A stretch of 64,000 nt of DNA, from NCBI RefSeq assembly GCF_954871325.1, contig NC_088778.1, forward strand, positions 7,039,743-7,103,742. Direction: 5' to 3'. The stretch comes from Gordionus sp. m RMFG-2023 (taxonomy: Eukaryota > Nematomorpha > Gordioida > Chordodea > Parachordodidae). The position numbers and the translations under genes were made by a program. This document shows, piece after piece, positions 12,225-29,700 of the stretch (its first letter is position 1; every line of letters begins with the position of its first letter). The notes below the pieces were generated by a model. It did not search any database. It was given only the letters and a program-made list of their open reading frames with translations, and was not told the origin of the DNA.

Positions 12225-12370
12225 ACATAGATTTTAGATTGGGTAATGGCGATATGTCGGTTAATTCGGTTACCGGCTCTTGCCGGAGAACGTTAACATC
12301 AAAGTGTTTTAATTTATAGTCATTTTCTTTAATTTGAGCTGAGCCCAGTGTAAAATAAATATTTCCTAAC
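12225..12370. repeat. Dispersed repeat, copy 1 (second copy at 47130-47350)
   Basis: Shares with 47130-47270 the phrase atgtcggttaattcggtt, then a gccggagaa/gcggagaa motif, then aaggcgttttaatttata-like sequence and ttgagctg/ttcgagctg. The spacing is similar in both copies. The ends were not defined and no coding was seen. Confidence 0.6.
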
Positions 12371-12764
12371 ATATCAAAGTATGTAATAGCAACTAACTAT
12401 AAAAATAAAAAAAAATTAAGATAAATCTGCTAGAAATACTCTTATCACACTAAATTTAATGTGGTTAGTATTTTATACAATTACGTCCCGTTCTTTATTC
12501 TTGTAATAATTCTAAAATTTCTGTTGCAAAACGAATGTTCAAAGTATTTTTGAATCTTTACCTGCCCACCTCTTTAACGCTGCCTTTGAAATGCTTTCAA
12601 TGGTAAGATAGGAAACTGACATTTAGGCTTAAGACTCGCAATGTTAATGAAATTATGCAGGAAAGGCTCTTATATACGTAAAAAATTGTAATGACAATGT
12701 TTTTAAGTATGATTTTTTTATGTATTTATTTAAATATTTGTTAGAATTATAATAATTTATAATC

Positions 12765-12850
12765 CGATAGTTCTGGGTTCGAATCCGGCAAGGATCATGT
12801 TTTTCCTAAAGCCAACTAGATGGTCTTTATTGGGGGGAAGATATATTGTA
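12765..12850 (+). repeat. Possible tRNA-derived SINE remnant
   Basis: The segment gttctgggttcgaatccggc has a good Pol III B-box (ggttcgaatcc) and a short T-arm-like stem. No A-box, anticodon arm or acceptor partner is visible at tRNA distance upstream, so this is not a tRNA gene. A SINE head or tRNA relic is possible. Only one copy was noticed. Confidence 0.35.
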
Positions 12851-13264
12851 GATATTCAACCACATGATTCCGTTAATAAATTATAAAATTTTTTTATATT
12901 TTTATCCTTGTTTAGCAAGTTATATCATTACCCAATCATAAGGTTGGTTGTTTTTTAGTAGATGAAAGAGTTCTATCTCAAAAAATGAAAATAATTATAA
13001 CATTCCATCTATATTTTTACGCTTATGATACATGTGCATGTTATTAGATTGAAATAAATATATTGAAACTTAATAACTTATAGACATATATTTTGCTCAT
13101 ATTAAATATTTAACTTTTGCAAATCTAAAGACTAAACAATAAGCTATAAGCCATTTAAATAATACTAAATTAACTCTTCTAACGACACTTTTAACCATAA
13201 CGTGATCTTGTCCAAGAGATAGGTGTCGTATTGGGATATGGAATCATGTGGGATTCGGAATCCC

Positions 13265-13298
13265 AACGTGGGGATTCAAGATCTTGAATCCCCACGTT
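13265..13298. repeat. Perfect 34-bp palindrome
   Basis: Two 17-bp halves (aacgtggggattcaaga and its exact complement) meet with no spacer. It is embedded in related phrases (gtgggattcggaatccc) from 13245 to 13350, and a weaker echo (ggaatcatgtgggacaca) occurs near 18880. It may be a small foldback element. It lies about 670 bp downstream of the kinase stop codon. Confidence 0.8.
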
Positions 13299-13964
13299 TT
13301 ATTCAGGATCTTTTTTTTTAAATATTTTTTTTAAAAATATTTAATAAATATTCCGAATCCCCATGAAAAAAATAAAATAATTTAATTACTTTTTCTTCTC
13401 TTTTTTTGCGGCTGGCACCCTATAATTAAAAGGCCAAAATTAGGGATTTAAAAAGAAAATTAAAAAAAAGTAAATAGTATAAAATTAAGGCATATAATGA
13501 ATGCAAAGGGATGAGGTTAAGACTTTTTTGTTTTAAAAAATATTAAAATAATTTATTTTTTTTGTATGTAAATTTATTTTATAAATTTATATTTTTTGCG
13601 GATTTTACAAAATTCTCAAAATTAATATAGTCAAACGGGCCCGACGGTCGATTAAAATAATATTATGTATCTTAAAATTTTGAAAACAAAAATTCAACTC
13701 CTTCTTCCACTTTTGAACAAAATCTCAAGCTTACATAATGTTATTTCGGCTAAAATCTAAATAGGGCCATTTTTAAAAATACTAGTCAAATTTGAGCATA
13801 TTATTTTATAATAAAAAAACAGCTATAGAATCATGATTCCTTCCTTGATTTATAAAAAATTTACCATATTTTGTTTAAAACCTATAAAAAAATACGCATA
13901 AATTCAACGAGAAAATAACAATATTTTTCTAATATTTATTGATTATGGTAATAAATAAATTAAG

Positions 13965-17764
<3,800 letters not shown>

Positions 17765-20700
17765 TTTAACAAATTAATTTTTTAATAAATGCTTACGTTG
17801 AAAATATATTGATCTGAAACGCAATATTGCTAAAAAAAATTGATTGTTGAGAAACATCTTATGAACAAATCCAATACTTAAACTAAAATTTGAAATTTGA
17901 ACCAGCAACCCCAGAATCTGAGACAAATTTAGAAATTAGAGAAGCCCATCTAATAATTTTCCGAAATTCTTTCCAGAGTAAGTTCTAACTGCGAACTTCG
18001 TATTTTTTTAGTAACCTTTATACTTTATATCCAAACTTATCACGAATGTTTATCGATAAATAATTCTAAAGCGAAGTAACATTACCGAAAAAATTCTGTG
18101 AAATTGATTTTCGTTAACTTTTATTTCCAAGATTATAATCGCTAAATTAATTTCCTCTAAATTTTAAATTCGATCCCTTGAAGCTAATATATTTTTTAGC
18201 TAAACATTTGTCACAAATCCTTTAATGTTAACAGAGTTAGCTTAAATGTGACCTTTATCTAATTTAATAAAAAATAATAATTTGGCAATTACTTATTGGG
18301 CTCTCATCATAGTTTATGCAATATAAATCTTCTGAGATAGAATCTTTTCCAATCTTTCTAAGGTTTTTTTAAAAAATCTGAAAGCTAATTTATCTGAGGG
18401 ATTGTTTTTGTTAAGTAAAAAGACTCTATTTTGATTTTTTATAACGATTTTTCTTATTTATTGTGTAAATAATAAGGTGTATCTCATTTCTTTCGAAATT
18501 GTCTTATCCTTTGCAAGTTTTTATTTCAATTATGAATACTCTAAACTTAAAATGTACATTATATATAATATCTAATGTGATATATTTTTTTAAATAAATT
18601 TCCTGGAGATTCAAACCTACTTTTTCCTTGGTTGCTTTAGATTATTACCGCCGACTCCTAAGATTATCTATTACATAACCTTCCTTTTATTTCCATCCTC
18701 TTTACTTTGATTTACATGGCTATCTTGCTCATATTAAATGTATGCTATTTAATAATCTTTATAATCCAATGTCGGCTAAATTGTATTATATAAATAATAT
18801 AACATTTGTATTTAATATGTTCCAATATCGGAAAATAAATGATTTAACACAAATGAAAAACCTATTATCATATATATGTCGTAATGGAATCATGTGGGAC
18901 ACACACAAATCATTAAATTAAAGTCTAAACAAAATAATAATATTTAAAAGAAAACAGGGGTAAGATAGTAGAATAAAATAGCATACCTTTTTCATGTGCC
19001 CCAAAATTTAGAATTAACATTAAACGTTTTAGCCCAAATATAGAAAATGTAGGAAAAATATAAAAAATGTTTGGAAAAAAAGATAGAAAATATAAATAAA
19101 ACAGAGAATTTAAAAAAATTATTTTGTACATAAGAATATTTTGCCAAAATATAACCATATAGTGTCTATTTTTACTTAAAAAATTGGAGACAAAAGACCC
19201 TCCTCCATCATGTATCTGTATATATATAGGTTAGTATTCGCTTGTTTCGTAAATTCTAATTCTATTTAAAAATATCAGAAGACCAATTTATAATTTCTCT
19301 AGAAAGCATCATGCAGTCATGGATAGCTTTGAAAAAGGTAAAATAACTTGAGTGTATTTTAATAAAATTATTTTTTTATTATAAAAATTCTTTCCAATTA
19401 TATATATTACCGAGAATTTTTCATTTTTTCAACTTATAATCATTTTTTGAGCGCGTTTTTTTAAATTTATAAAAAATAATCCTATTTTACCGGAAATGTA
19501 TTTCCATCAAGTTGGAATATAACCCTATGAATTTCAGACAATTTTGCCATAAACATTTGATCTTTAAATGGCTTGGCAAAAGTGTCTATAATATATATAT
19601 TAAATTTTTTAAGTATGCTGGATTCTCGTATAAAATTAGATTTTAAATTTTTTAAAATGCGCTCTAAAAACGATATAAATTTTTAAAAAAAAAATACATC
19701 GTCTCTAACATGTTTATTTGGAGTTTCTGTAAAAATAGCAATCGATATATAATATATTTAGTTTTAGAAAAAAAATTATAGCCGGGGGCCATAAAACAAA
19801 TCCGGGATATCTCTGATATATATTTATTTATTAATAAAGATGCTCAATTATCCAATTACAAAGTTTTTTCAGAAACTGAAAGTTTTCATCAATACTATTT
19901 TTTTTTTCTAACCTTATTTCTTCAGTCTCTATTATTTTTTTAACATTTTCTATTTATATTTACATTTTATATATTTTGGCCAAATATTTTTATGTAAAAA
20001 AAATTTATTTTGTCGAAACTTTCTATATTTTGACCAACAAATCCTTTTTAGATTATATTTTGGATAGAAAACATTTTCTATATGTATAATCAAAATTTTT
20101 TATAGCGCGTCAAATTTTAAGCATAAAAATATGAAAATCTGATGTTAAAAACATGTGATTGACGAAGTTTGAAATGTATCTAATTTGATTTAAAATGCTA
20201 ATCAAATTTCTACGTAAAAGTTTTTATTATTGATTTATCTTTGTAAGTTATGTAATTTTTAGACTTCAATTTAGTGTTAACTGAAATACGTCTTTAACAA
20301 GCACAGATGGTGTAACTTGTTAATCTCATCAAGTGTTGACAGGTTTAAATGATAACTGATTAATTATTAAAAAATATTCTGAATAATTCAAATAAAATGA
20401 ATATTTCGATTCTTAATATAAATTAATCTAATAAAGTAAATATTTATCGCATATTATAATTTTTAGATTCGAATATCACTTATTTGTATTAGAAATATTC
20501 ATATTCTAATATTATTATTTTCGTTCCAATCGAATAATTTTATATTTTAATTCGAATAAAACGAATAATTTAATATTCGTTTTGTTATTCGATTTGATTC
20601 AAATTCGAAATGAATTGAATATTTATTTTATCAGTGCATAATTTTCGAAAAATTATCTATACATTTTTGATTACTTGGTAGAGTTTGGAACCGGATAGAG

Positions 20701-21683
20701 AATCAGGAGAACTCGTAGAATAATCTTAGATTTTTAAAAGGGAGCCTAGAAACCATTTATCAAAATTTTAGGAACCCAAAACTATTTTTTCAAAAAAATA
20801 TTTAGAACCGAAACTAGAGTCATTTTTACTCCAGGTTTTGATACCCGAAATTCTAACGCTTATCGCACTACGCAAGAGGATATCTATTTCACTATTAATA
20901 AGATGAATCATATTAAAATGAACTTGTTAGAGTGATTAGGTATGTGGCTTCGAAATGGCATCACTAGGAAAGTCGATCATTTTTTATGATTAAATTTATT
21001 CTAGGTAATAGAGGAAATAAATATAATTAAGCCTAATTCTGGAGAACTATTTAACGCTTCGTTTTAATAATCTTAGCAATATAAAATATTAAAGATGATA
21101 ATATTGTCTCCTAAATTAACATTAAAAGCCTCCGAAATAAACACCTCTAAGATGCTAATGTGAATCTTAAGAAATTCATATAAACAAACGAATAAGCGTG
21201 ACCTAAGACAAATAAGCTAACAGATATGTACGGTACTAATTTAAATATCGTAAACAATTCTAGCTTGTATGATTCTGAAGAACGGTTTAGTCATAGTTAA
21301 GAAAATATTTCTATAATCTACATACCTTTAATCTTGCACACATCTTTGATCAATGATAAAATGTCAAGTAATCTTTTTAACATCCTCTAATTTAGAGAAA
21401 AATATATCGTTTTTTATTTCATTTTTACAAATAGTAGAATCTAACAAATACTTGAGAATTTAATTTTGTGAATTTTATTGCATATTTTTAAAAAATATTA
21501 TCTTAATTTCAATTAATATATATTTTTTTTCACAAATTTTTCATTTATAAATTATACCCTAACCCAAAAATATATATCAAAAAAACAAATAATATATTAA
21601 GAATGAATTAAAAAATATATATGTAAAAAGAGAAATGAGATAAAAAAAAATAAAATTTAAAAAAAGGGTACAAATCACCCTAG
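17765..21683. other. Gene-poor AT-rich stretch upstream of the kinase
   Basis: No coding segment can be supported. Repeated ttcgaat/attcgaa phrases near 17030-17160 and 20400-20640 are short-period AT repeats. A possible small first exon (ATGGATAGCTTTG, donor after AAAAAG, near 19320) and an open segment at 20850-20930 were seen, but neither joins to a recognisable gene. Confidence 0.5.
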
Positions 21684-21970
21684 AGAAGAGTGAATGCTTA
21701 AATAATTGGACCTGCAGATTTCCAGGGAAATCTGCTGATGAAGGTAAAATCCTTCATTGGGATCCCTTGAGATCTGCCTCATTTTTTTCCTATAGTTTTG
21801 ATGAAATTTAGAGCATCACTTCCGAACATGCCTAGGGTATTGGTAACGATTGGGATAAACATGGTGTTGGTGAGGCAAGCATATTTGTTTTTTTAGAATT
21901 TCGGCCTTTTCGATGGCAGAAAATGAGAGGTTAAACTTGGCGGCAAAATCGACACAGGTATAGTTCCAGA
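21684..21970 (-). mobile_element. 3' fragment of a LINE with restriction-like endonuclease
   Basis: The reverse complement reads TCVDFAAKFNLSFSAIEKAE, then after a frame change NTMFIPIVTNTLGMFGSDAL and NFIKTIG. This matches the C-terminal end of the element at 40524-43254 (SCTDTLAPSNQT, then KISKYTEIT, then IPIIST-type segments). Only the last part of the ORF is present, as expected for a 5'-truncated insertion. It is broken by at least one frameshift. Confidence 0.65.
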
Positions 21971-22009
21971 CTTAATGTTAATAAATTTTAACAACCACCC
22001 CCGCCCCCA

Positions 22010-22550
22010 AACTCACCCTGGAGAAATGCGCATTATTTAATCAATTCTTTTTATTAATTTCCATTTGATACCCATGTTAGATATTTTACTATATACTTTT
22101 TACTTACCCACCCTCTTCCTCAACTAATTTCTTGGTGATATTGAGAATATAATCAATTTATCTTTTTATTCGTTTTCATTTGTTAGCTTTGAAAAGATAT
22201 TATGTTTAAAAAAATGTATCCACACCTACCCTGATGACATATATTGTTGAGTAGCAATGTAATCAATTTATTATTTTTTTACGTTTGATATACATGTTAA
22301 CATTGTGTACTTCCCCAACACCTACCTTATGACATAAGAGTGTTGAGCGTTGATGTGATCAATTACTCTTTTTATTAGTTTTCATCTAATATCCATGATA
22401 AGATAATATTTTTTAAAAATTCACTCCCACCCTTCTCCACCTATCTTGATGACATAAATTGCTGAGTAAATATAATCGATTAATTTTTTATAAGCTTTCA
22501 TTTTGATACCTGCCCTTGTCAAGATATTGTTCAAAAGACCCCCCCCCCAC
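22010..22550. repeat. Tandem array, about 110-bp unit, five copies
   Basis: The anchor aatcaatt recurs at about 22039, 22151, 22261, 22358 (as gatcaatt) and 22473 (as aatcgatt), spacing 97-115 bp. Each copy has the order ctacctt-gatgacata, gttgag, aatcaatt, ttttattagttttcatttgatac, ccatgtt-agatatt, then a C-rich block. It ends in a run of 10 C (22539-22548). Confidence 0.8.
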
Positions 22551-22559
22551 TCATCCATG

Positions 22560-23721
22560 ACTTAGACTCGAGGGCATAGATTAATAAAGTCAACGATGGA
22601 TTACTCAACAATTCATTTAACTTGAAAATAAAATACTTCAATAGCAAAAATTTCTAAGCGATTTAGTATTTCTTCTAAGAAATTCAATAAAACAAATTCT
22701 GAAAAAAAAAATTCTTACTTAGCAAAATCGTCTTTGATTGAAAATATGTGGAATTAAGTATAAATACTTAACTTTAAGGCAGTTCCTGCCTACTTTTAAT
22801 TTAATTGCTTTTTAATATAGGTTAAAGAGCTTTTGAATTAGTTTTTCTAATTTTTTTGGTTGTTTTTTTTCTCCTATTGTATTGCTTTTTTGGTTATTTA
22901 GTAATAATACGACCTAGGAATTTTTTTTTAATTCTGAGCAATTAAGTAAAAAAAAAATGAGTATTTCAGTTTTAATTTTGGGAAAAATGATATGAAATTA
23001 CTTTGTTAAATATGTTTAATTAGCCAGTTATACTAATATTATTATATCGCTTGTCAAGATTTTGCTGTCATCTAAAATTAAAAGATAATTTGCAAAAATC
23101 AAATCAGGAAGAAGAGGGTAGATAATTCAAAAGGTTTCGAAAGCCTTTTCCATCTCTTCGCGCTTCTAAGATATATGTCTGAGAAAATCGTTTGCATGAA
23201 CTACATTAAATTGATTATATGTGCAATTTTAAGCAAGAAAATGAGAAAAAAAAATTTATCTTTTGGCTAAGTCTCGTAAAATTTTAAACATATATAATAA
23301 ATTTGCATTGATGATTTATTTTACGTTTAAAATATGATTGGTCGCCTGAAATCCATTAGGGTTTGCAACCTCGTAATAATTTAAATGCGGATTTTATATC
23401 TTTTAATAAGATGATTGACTGCTACATCTCAATTGATTCAAAATTTAGTGATAAAATTAAGGATGGATACTGATTATACACATGCTGGAATTTACATGGG
23501 CAGAAAGTCTTTTAATTCTAAATTCCATTTTACTCTATGATATATACACACAACATACTATATATACATTGTCAATCAAAAAAATATGTTTAAAAAGTAT
23601 ATATTCATTTTAAAAAAATAAGAAGGTAATTACTATATATAATATTCCTGAGATTAAGTGAATGTGAGAGCTCAATTTTAAAAAAAAGTAAAAAATTTAT
23701 CACAAGATTCATGTGCAATTT
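22560..23721. other. 3' flank of TAF1B, no gene seen
   Basis: AT-rich DNA with no supported coding segment. It includes the presumed TAF1B 3' UTR just below 23722. Confidence 0.5.
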
Positions 23722-26700
23722 TCAAGCAAAATTATATTTTAAACGAATCTCTAAAGAACAAATTTGATGCAATAGCTCCTCGAGTGTTTGGTAACTTAAT
23801 TTAATTGATAATCTAAGCATTTGGTTGAAATCGTGCCACCAATGGGGTAATTTTAAATGTGTACCATTTTCATTTCTTTTATTCACATTTGTATCACCGC
23901 TGGAAAGCATTTTCTTGACCAATTTCTTAAATTCAGTTTTGGTACCCCCTATGGATTTCTTATTGGTGAAGTCTAAAATATTCCGAATACTTATCTCCTC
24001 CAACAAGTTAGAATCGCTTTTTACGGTGATGTATTTCCATTGGGAACTCATGTATATTAACAATGGGTCTGTTTCAATTTTTTTTGTGGCCTTTGATTCG
24101 AGGTCATTTTTTATTTTAAAATTTTTTGTTTCCCTCGATTCGCTATAATCATCAAGATTTCTATTGTCGAGAAGTGCTTCAAAAGTTTTAACAAGACGAG
24201 ATTTTAGAGAGGAGGGATTGTTATCAGGGTTCGGTCTGTAAGCCGAGAAACGAGCCGCATTTAAGCATTCGTTTGTTCTTTCGGTTATATCAGAGGCATT
24301 TATCAGGTCCGGCTGAAGCATCAGACGAGTTTTAGCCCGGTGCATGGTGTTTGAACAAGTCATTATAGAAGCAAGTTTATCAGGATCGGCATTTTCTACG
24401 ATACCCACTGCATATTTATCTAGGAGAGACTCCAATACTACATTTGATTTGGGAGATGTAATTAATGAGGGATTTAATTCATTAGGTCGTTTTGTATAAT
24501 CTATACTAAAATGTTGATCGTACTTTCGTTCGCACCCTTCATAAAACTTATCCAACCAAGTCCTAAATTCTGGGTTGAAATTTACTTCCAACGAATCGTT
24601 AAAATTAGGATTATAATTATTTTGAGAACGAGATGAGGTATGGGAAGAGTAAAAAGTAGCTAGAAAAATTTTGAAGGAGACCAAGACAAGTGCCCAAGCT
24701 TGACCTTCCCAATTGAACCAATATTTAGCACCTTTAAATTTGTTGTAGGGAGGATCTTCTAGAGTAAATAGCTCCAATACTGGTACAGCATCTTCTCCTT
24801 TTAGATGTAAAGAAGTTTTTGTACCATTACTCATCTTAAAACTGTCTAACAAGGTATGGGCTATGATCTTCACTGATCCTTATTAAAAAATTTTATATAT
24901 AAAACATAAATAAAACAATAAAAATATTTGAATCGTATATAAATTATATAAGAAGCTTATTATTATTAAAATTTCTCGACTATATGAAACACCCCTGTAT
25001 TGTATAACATTAAAAAGTAAACTAAATTTGACTAAAATAAATAACCCACCAGGCAATTCAAGTCTGCTTAGTATTCTATCGATCATAGGTCTTAGTACGC
25101 TCAAATATAGATTGGAAGAGTCTTCGAAATTTGAATCAAAATGGAGATTTTGGTGCCATCCCATGGCTGAGATGAGTTTGGCACAATTTATTCTGATGCT
25201 TCGGGATAAAGGTAGTGTCCGAGTGTTTAAAACACAGGTGTCGAACATTGAAAATCTCATATTTTCTGGTAGAACTTGGAAAGAATTAACGAAAAATGGA
25301 AGGGAGCCAGAGTTAACCAATCTGTTTGAAAATATATATATCGTATTTATTTTAGTAATTATATTTATTATACTATATAAAAAATATAATAATAAATGAT
25401 TTTAAAAATAGTTATATGAAGCGTTTTTCTTCCCTTTTAAAAAAGAGCTTAAACGAGATTTATATATCTTATATAAATAATAAGAACGTTAGGCAGAGCC
25501 CTGCATAGATCTACCCGAGTCCCCTCAGCTAATGTCGTATTGAACCAGACCGGCTTTATTTCCTAGTCCCTAATTTAATCTATTCAATTATTTTTAAAAA
25601 CATTTTTCATTCAAATTTAAATCATTATAAGTTAAAAAATATATTTTTGTAGCTATAATAAACCAAAAATATAGCATATAATGGCCAGGTCACTTTGCAT
25701 AAAATTCTGGAAATTAAGTAATATAAGACACTGTATCTATCTAATCCATCCAATTAATCGAATTTTACTTTTAAAATTGATTTCAAGTGAACCAAGCTAA
25801 ACAAAACAAAAATTTCTTAGATTGGATATGAAAAAGGGCTCTAGTATACATTTTTTAAAATATGCATAATCTTTTTACATTAAAAATTACAACTCCCTAA
25901 AATTAATCTATCTATATTTTAAAAAAGAGAAAAAAAATAACCTAACCTAATTATATCTGATAGAAGAATCGGCCTATTAACGTTAGAAGAATTTGGAGAA
26001 GAGCAAAGAAATGCGCCTAGATAGGTAAAACCCAAAGTGGAAAGAAGTGTGAGACAACCTGTTCTAAGACTCCCTTTTGCATAGTTATTTGAATCTTTTG
26101 ACTTTGGAGGTTTATTATCTTCAATAATCGGTTTGGATTTAAAACGGTGGACATAATTTTGATTCCTTTCTTTAATAGAATACTTGTTGAGGCACTTATT
26201 GGTGTATCTTCTGGGAATATTTTTGAGCAAATAAGCCTCTACAGTCTTAGCATCTAGACCTGGTCTAATTAAGGTTTCCAAACTTTGGTGCCGATCATTT
26301 TTGTGTTTCTTGTGGGTTTGCTTTTTATTTTCTTCCGAATAAGGTTTTCTTTTATTAGAGCATTCATCCTTTGGTTCAAACGATATTTCTTCAACATACT
26401 TATCCAAAATGGCGGACAATCCATTACCAACAAAATTTTCAAGTTTTAACTCACCATTTTCGGACGTCTTCTCTGTGTTTTCGATGTTGAGGCCAAAATC
26501 AGTCATTTTGATAGTTGATCCCTGATCCGTTGAGTTATCAGCCGTATCCTGATTATTTAGAGAATCAGCCAATTGGCGAAAGATGGACTTGGTAGACCAG
26601 TGGTCGCACTGCAATATATCTCTGAATCTAGGGTTAGGTCCTATGTTTGGGGTAGAAGTAAATCCTATGCCTTTATAATATAAGTATTTTTGTTATAAAT

Positions 26701-29700
26701 AATTAATCAAAGGATTGCTTGTATTATGAATTCTCTTTGTAAAAAAAAGGATAATCGTGATCGAGTGTTCTATCTCTGATCCTTTCTCAAAAAATTTCTT
26801 TTAAATCTATCATATATAATTAATTTTTTTTAAAAAAACCTATATTGCACAATTTAACCCTCTATTGCGCGAAAATCAATAAATGATATAATTTTTTAAA
26901 AAAACTTATTTTTGTCTTTAAAGGGCTCTTAATAAACTAAAAATAATTTTTTGGAAAAAAAATTTTTAACGTAAAAAAAATTTCAGTGTGTGTAATACAC
27001 AATGCGTGTAAAAAGTATCATATTTTTTCAATTTCAAACCTATATTAAAATAAAGATATATAATTTTATTATTTGATAAATAATGTAATAAAACAAATTT
27101 ATATTCATTTTCGTGAAATAATTTAAAACAATCGTTTTTTGTGGTAAAACATATTGATACACCATATTTGGATCACTTTCGTAACCAATTTACACCCAGG
27201 GTTTTTGCATTATTTTGGCCAATGTGTTATTAAATCATGTCTTATTTCTTTCTGCGTAATAAGACTTGTCGGCCCCTTGCTAGATTTTTCTTTATATTTG
27301 GTGTCAATTGATATTCGTTTTTTTATGCTAGCGTTCACATTTTTATTAAATTTACAGAGTAACTGCTATTGAAATTTTAAATGTTAATAATGGCATCTGT
27401 TCTTTTGTCAATACCTTTAAAGCTAAAAAACCTCGCTCATACATTAACCATAATTTATGAGCATTATATCAAGTATATGGAATACTATACAGTGATACCA
27501 TTTAAGTGATCTTATGTGAATCCACACTCCATCTTTTAGAATTCTTTTTCAGTTGGAAAATGGCAATCTCGCTATAACAATACTCCCTTTTGGGCAAATA
27601 ATACTTGAAGTTCTATACCACAGAACCAATTAATAAAACCAATCTAAAACTGGAATGTAGTGGTACTAATAGTTGAAATACCGCATTTTCACTAGAATTA
27701 ACATCTGTGATCTTGAATCAAGAATATCCTCAACTGATGAACTACTAAGGTTAGAATCAGAACTATCTTTTGGAATACAGTACATTTTGACTATAGATAG
27801 CAAATAAAGAATATTTAATAATATAAAAAAAATAAAGCCCACATATTGCATTTGTGTGCATTATGTATCTGGGTACATGTACCTTAAAATTTAAATTTTA
27901 AACACTATAATACGATTTTTAACTTTCTGTTCCTTAAAAATTTGTACAAGAGAAATGACATAATTTATAAAATGGAAAATGCAACTATTTGAAAGTTGTA
28001 ATCTATGTATTTTAGAATTTTCATATTAATTGTTTCTTTCATTTTTGATAAAATTAACTATAGAAATAAATAAAATATATGTATGTGTATCTATTATACA
28101 TCATGTGTATAAAACTGTAAAAATTTTATACCTTTTTTATGGTATGTGTATTTAAATATGATGTATGCAATAGAGGGTTAAAAAATCCATCGGAATTTTA
28201 AAATTTTAATTTCCCACATATTTTTTGATTAGCTTTAAAATATAATCAAGATAGTCACATTCAAACAACGTGTTACAAAAGTAAAAGTTATTCATGGTGA
28301 TACTTCTCCAAAAAAATTTAGAATGATGATAGTTTTAAAAATGATAAACTCTAAAACTAGCTATATCCTTTTTTAAAAATAACTAATTAAAGAAATACTT
28401 TTAGATATACAAATATTTTTTATTACATTGGGCCAATTTTTTGTCTTTTTTAAAATATTGGCTATTGGCAATAGATCCCATAAAATGGCATTAATTTAGA
28501 ATGTTTATGATTTTAAAACTTAATGCACATATAAAAGAAATTCTAAAAATTTCTATCGATTATAAATAGACTAGATGGTTTTCTCAGTAATAGAAAGATT
28601 TTTGGAACAAAAAAAAATTACAACTATTAAATAAAGTAGATGTTTTATCAATGTTTATATACTTTACATTGATGAATATAACTGAATAAATATGCCTAAA
28701 ATGATATTATAATAAAAAATTAATAATAGTGTTTTTTTAAATCACTTAAGTGTTCAATAAAATAAAAATATGTCAAATATTTATAAAGAAAAAAAAAAGA
28801 TAACTAAGACAGAAATTTGTTTTCTAGATGATAATTAAATATCTTTATTTGGCAAGAAACCCATCATATACTTAATAACCTAGCATAAAGGAAGTAGTAA
28901 GGGTGTATCTTTAACCTTAAAAATATCATAATATATTAATTTTCACACATATTCTAATTATATATTACCATCTGTTTAATATAATTATGTTCAGAGATGC
29001 ACTGATTCTTATAGTATTCATTATTAGCCAATACCTTTAATTCCAACCAATACCAGTAACTATACCCCAAATCATATAACAAAAAATTAATTCTATTATG
29101 GGCATAAATTTCTAAGAAAAAAAAAATCATACAAATTTCTATACAGTTTGGAAAGAAAATGTTTAAAAGTAAAATATTAGACAAATATTAGGCACTCAAT
29201 AAATATGATAAAGCCAGATATTCTACTTTTAAATAATAACCATATTAAAACCAATATTAATAATAAAGAAAGCTTTGCCAATTCTCTCCCTATTTCTTCT
29301 TAAAAAATTTTGTTGCAGAATTAAATTTTAGAATGAAAAATAACAAGTTATCGCCTAAATTACAAATCAAAAATAATTTTTTGTAAATAAAGACTAGAAA
29401 ATTCTTATATTTATTTCAAATTTTTAAATAAACTTAATTTTTCATTATATTTTATTAAAAAAATATATTCATTAGTGGTATTAGCTAATTGTTATCAGTA
29501 GTGACAAAAAAGTGATACTGGCACATCTGATTATTTACACAGGATTTTTTTTTTACTAATTTAATTTTTAAATAGTTAGTTAAGGGCACAAAAAATTCAT
29601 ATGCAATTTGTTGATTTTAGGTTATTATTAGTATAAATATAATAAAGATGAACATTTTATTTTAAAAAAATTAACCTAATTTCTGGAAATAAATTTTTAA

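Larger units (their letters stand above)
11850..13260. other. AT-rich stretch with two dispersed-repeat traces
   Basis: Apart from the repeat at 12225-12370 and the tRNA-like segment near 12770 I see no gene. Long A/T runs dominate. Confidence 0.5.

Noticed and set aside
12765-12850. tRNA gene
   Set aside because: Only a B-box/T-arm-like piece is present; no A-box, anticodon arm or acceptor stem.
23825-24148. Plus-strand open frame of 107 codons
   Set aside because: Antisense shadow of TAF1B exon 5.
25028-25399. Plus-strand open frame of 123 codons
   Set aside because: Antisense shadow of TAF1B exon 4; the minus-strand reading matches the TAF1B family.
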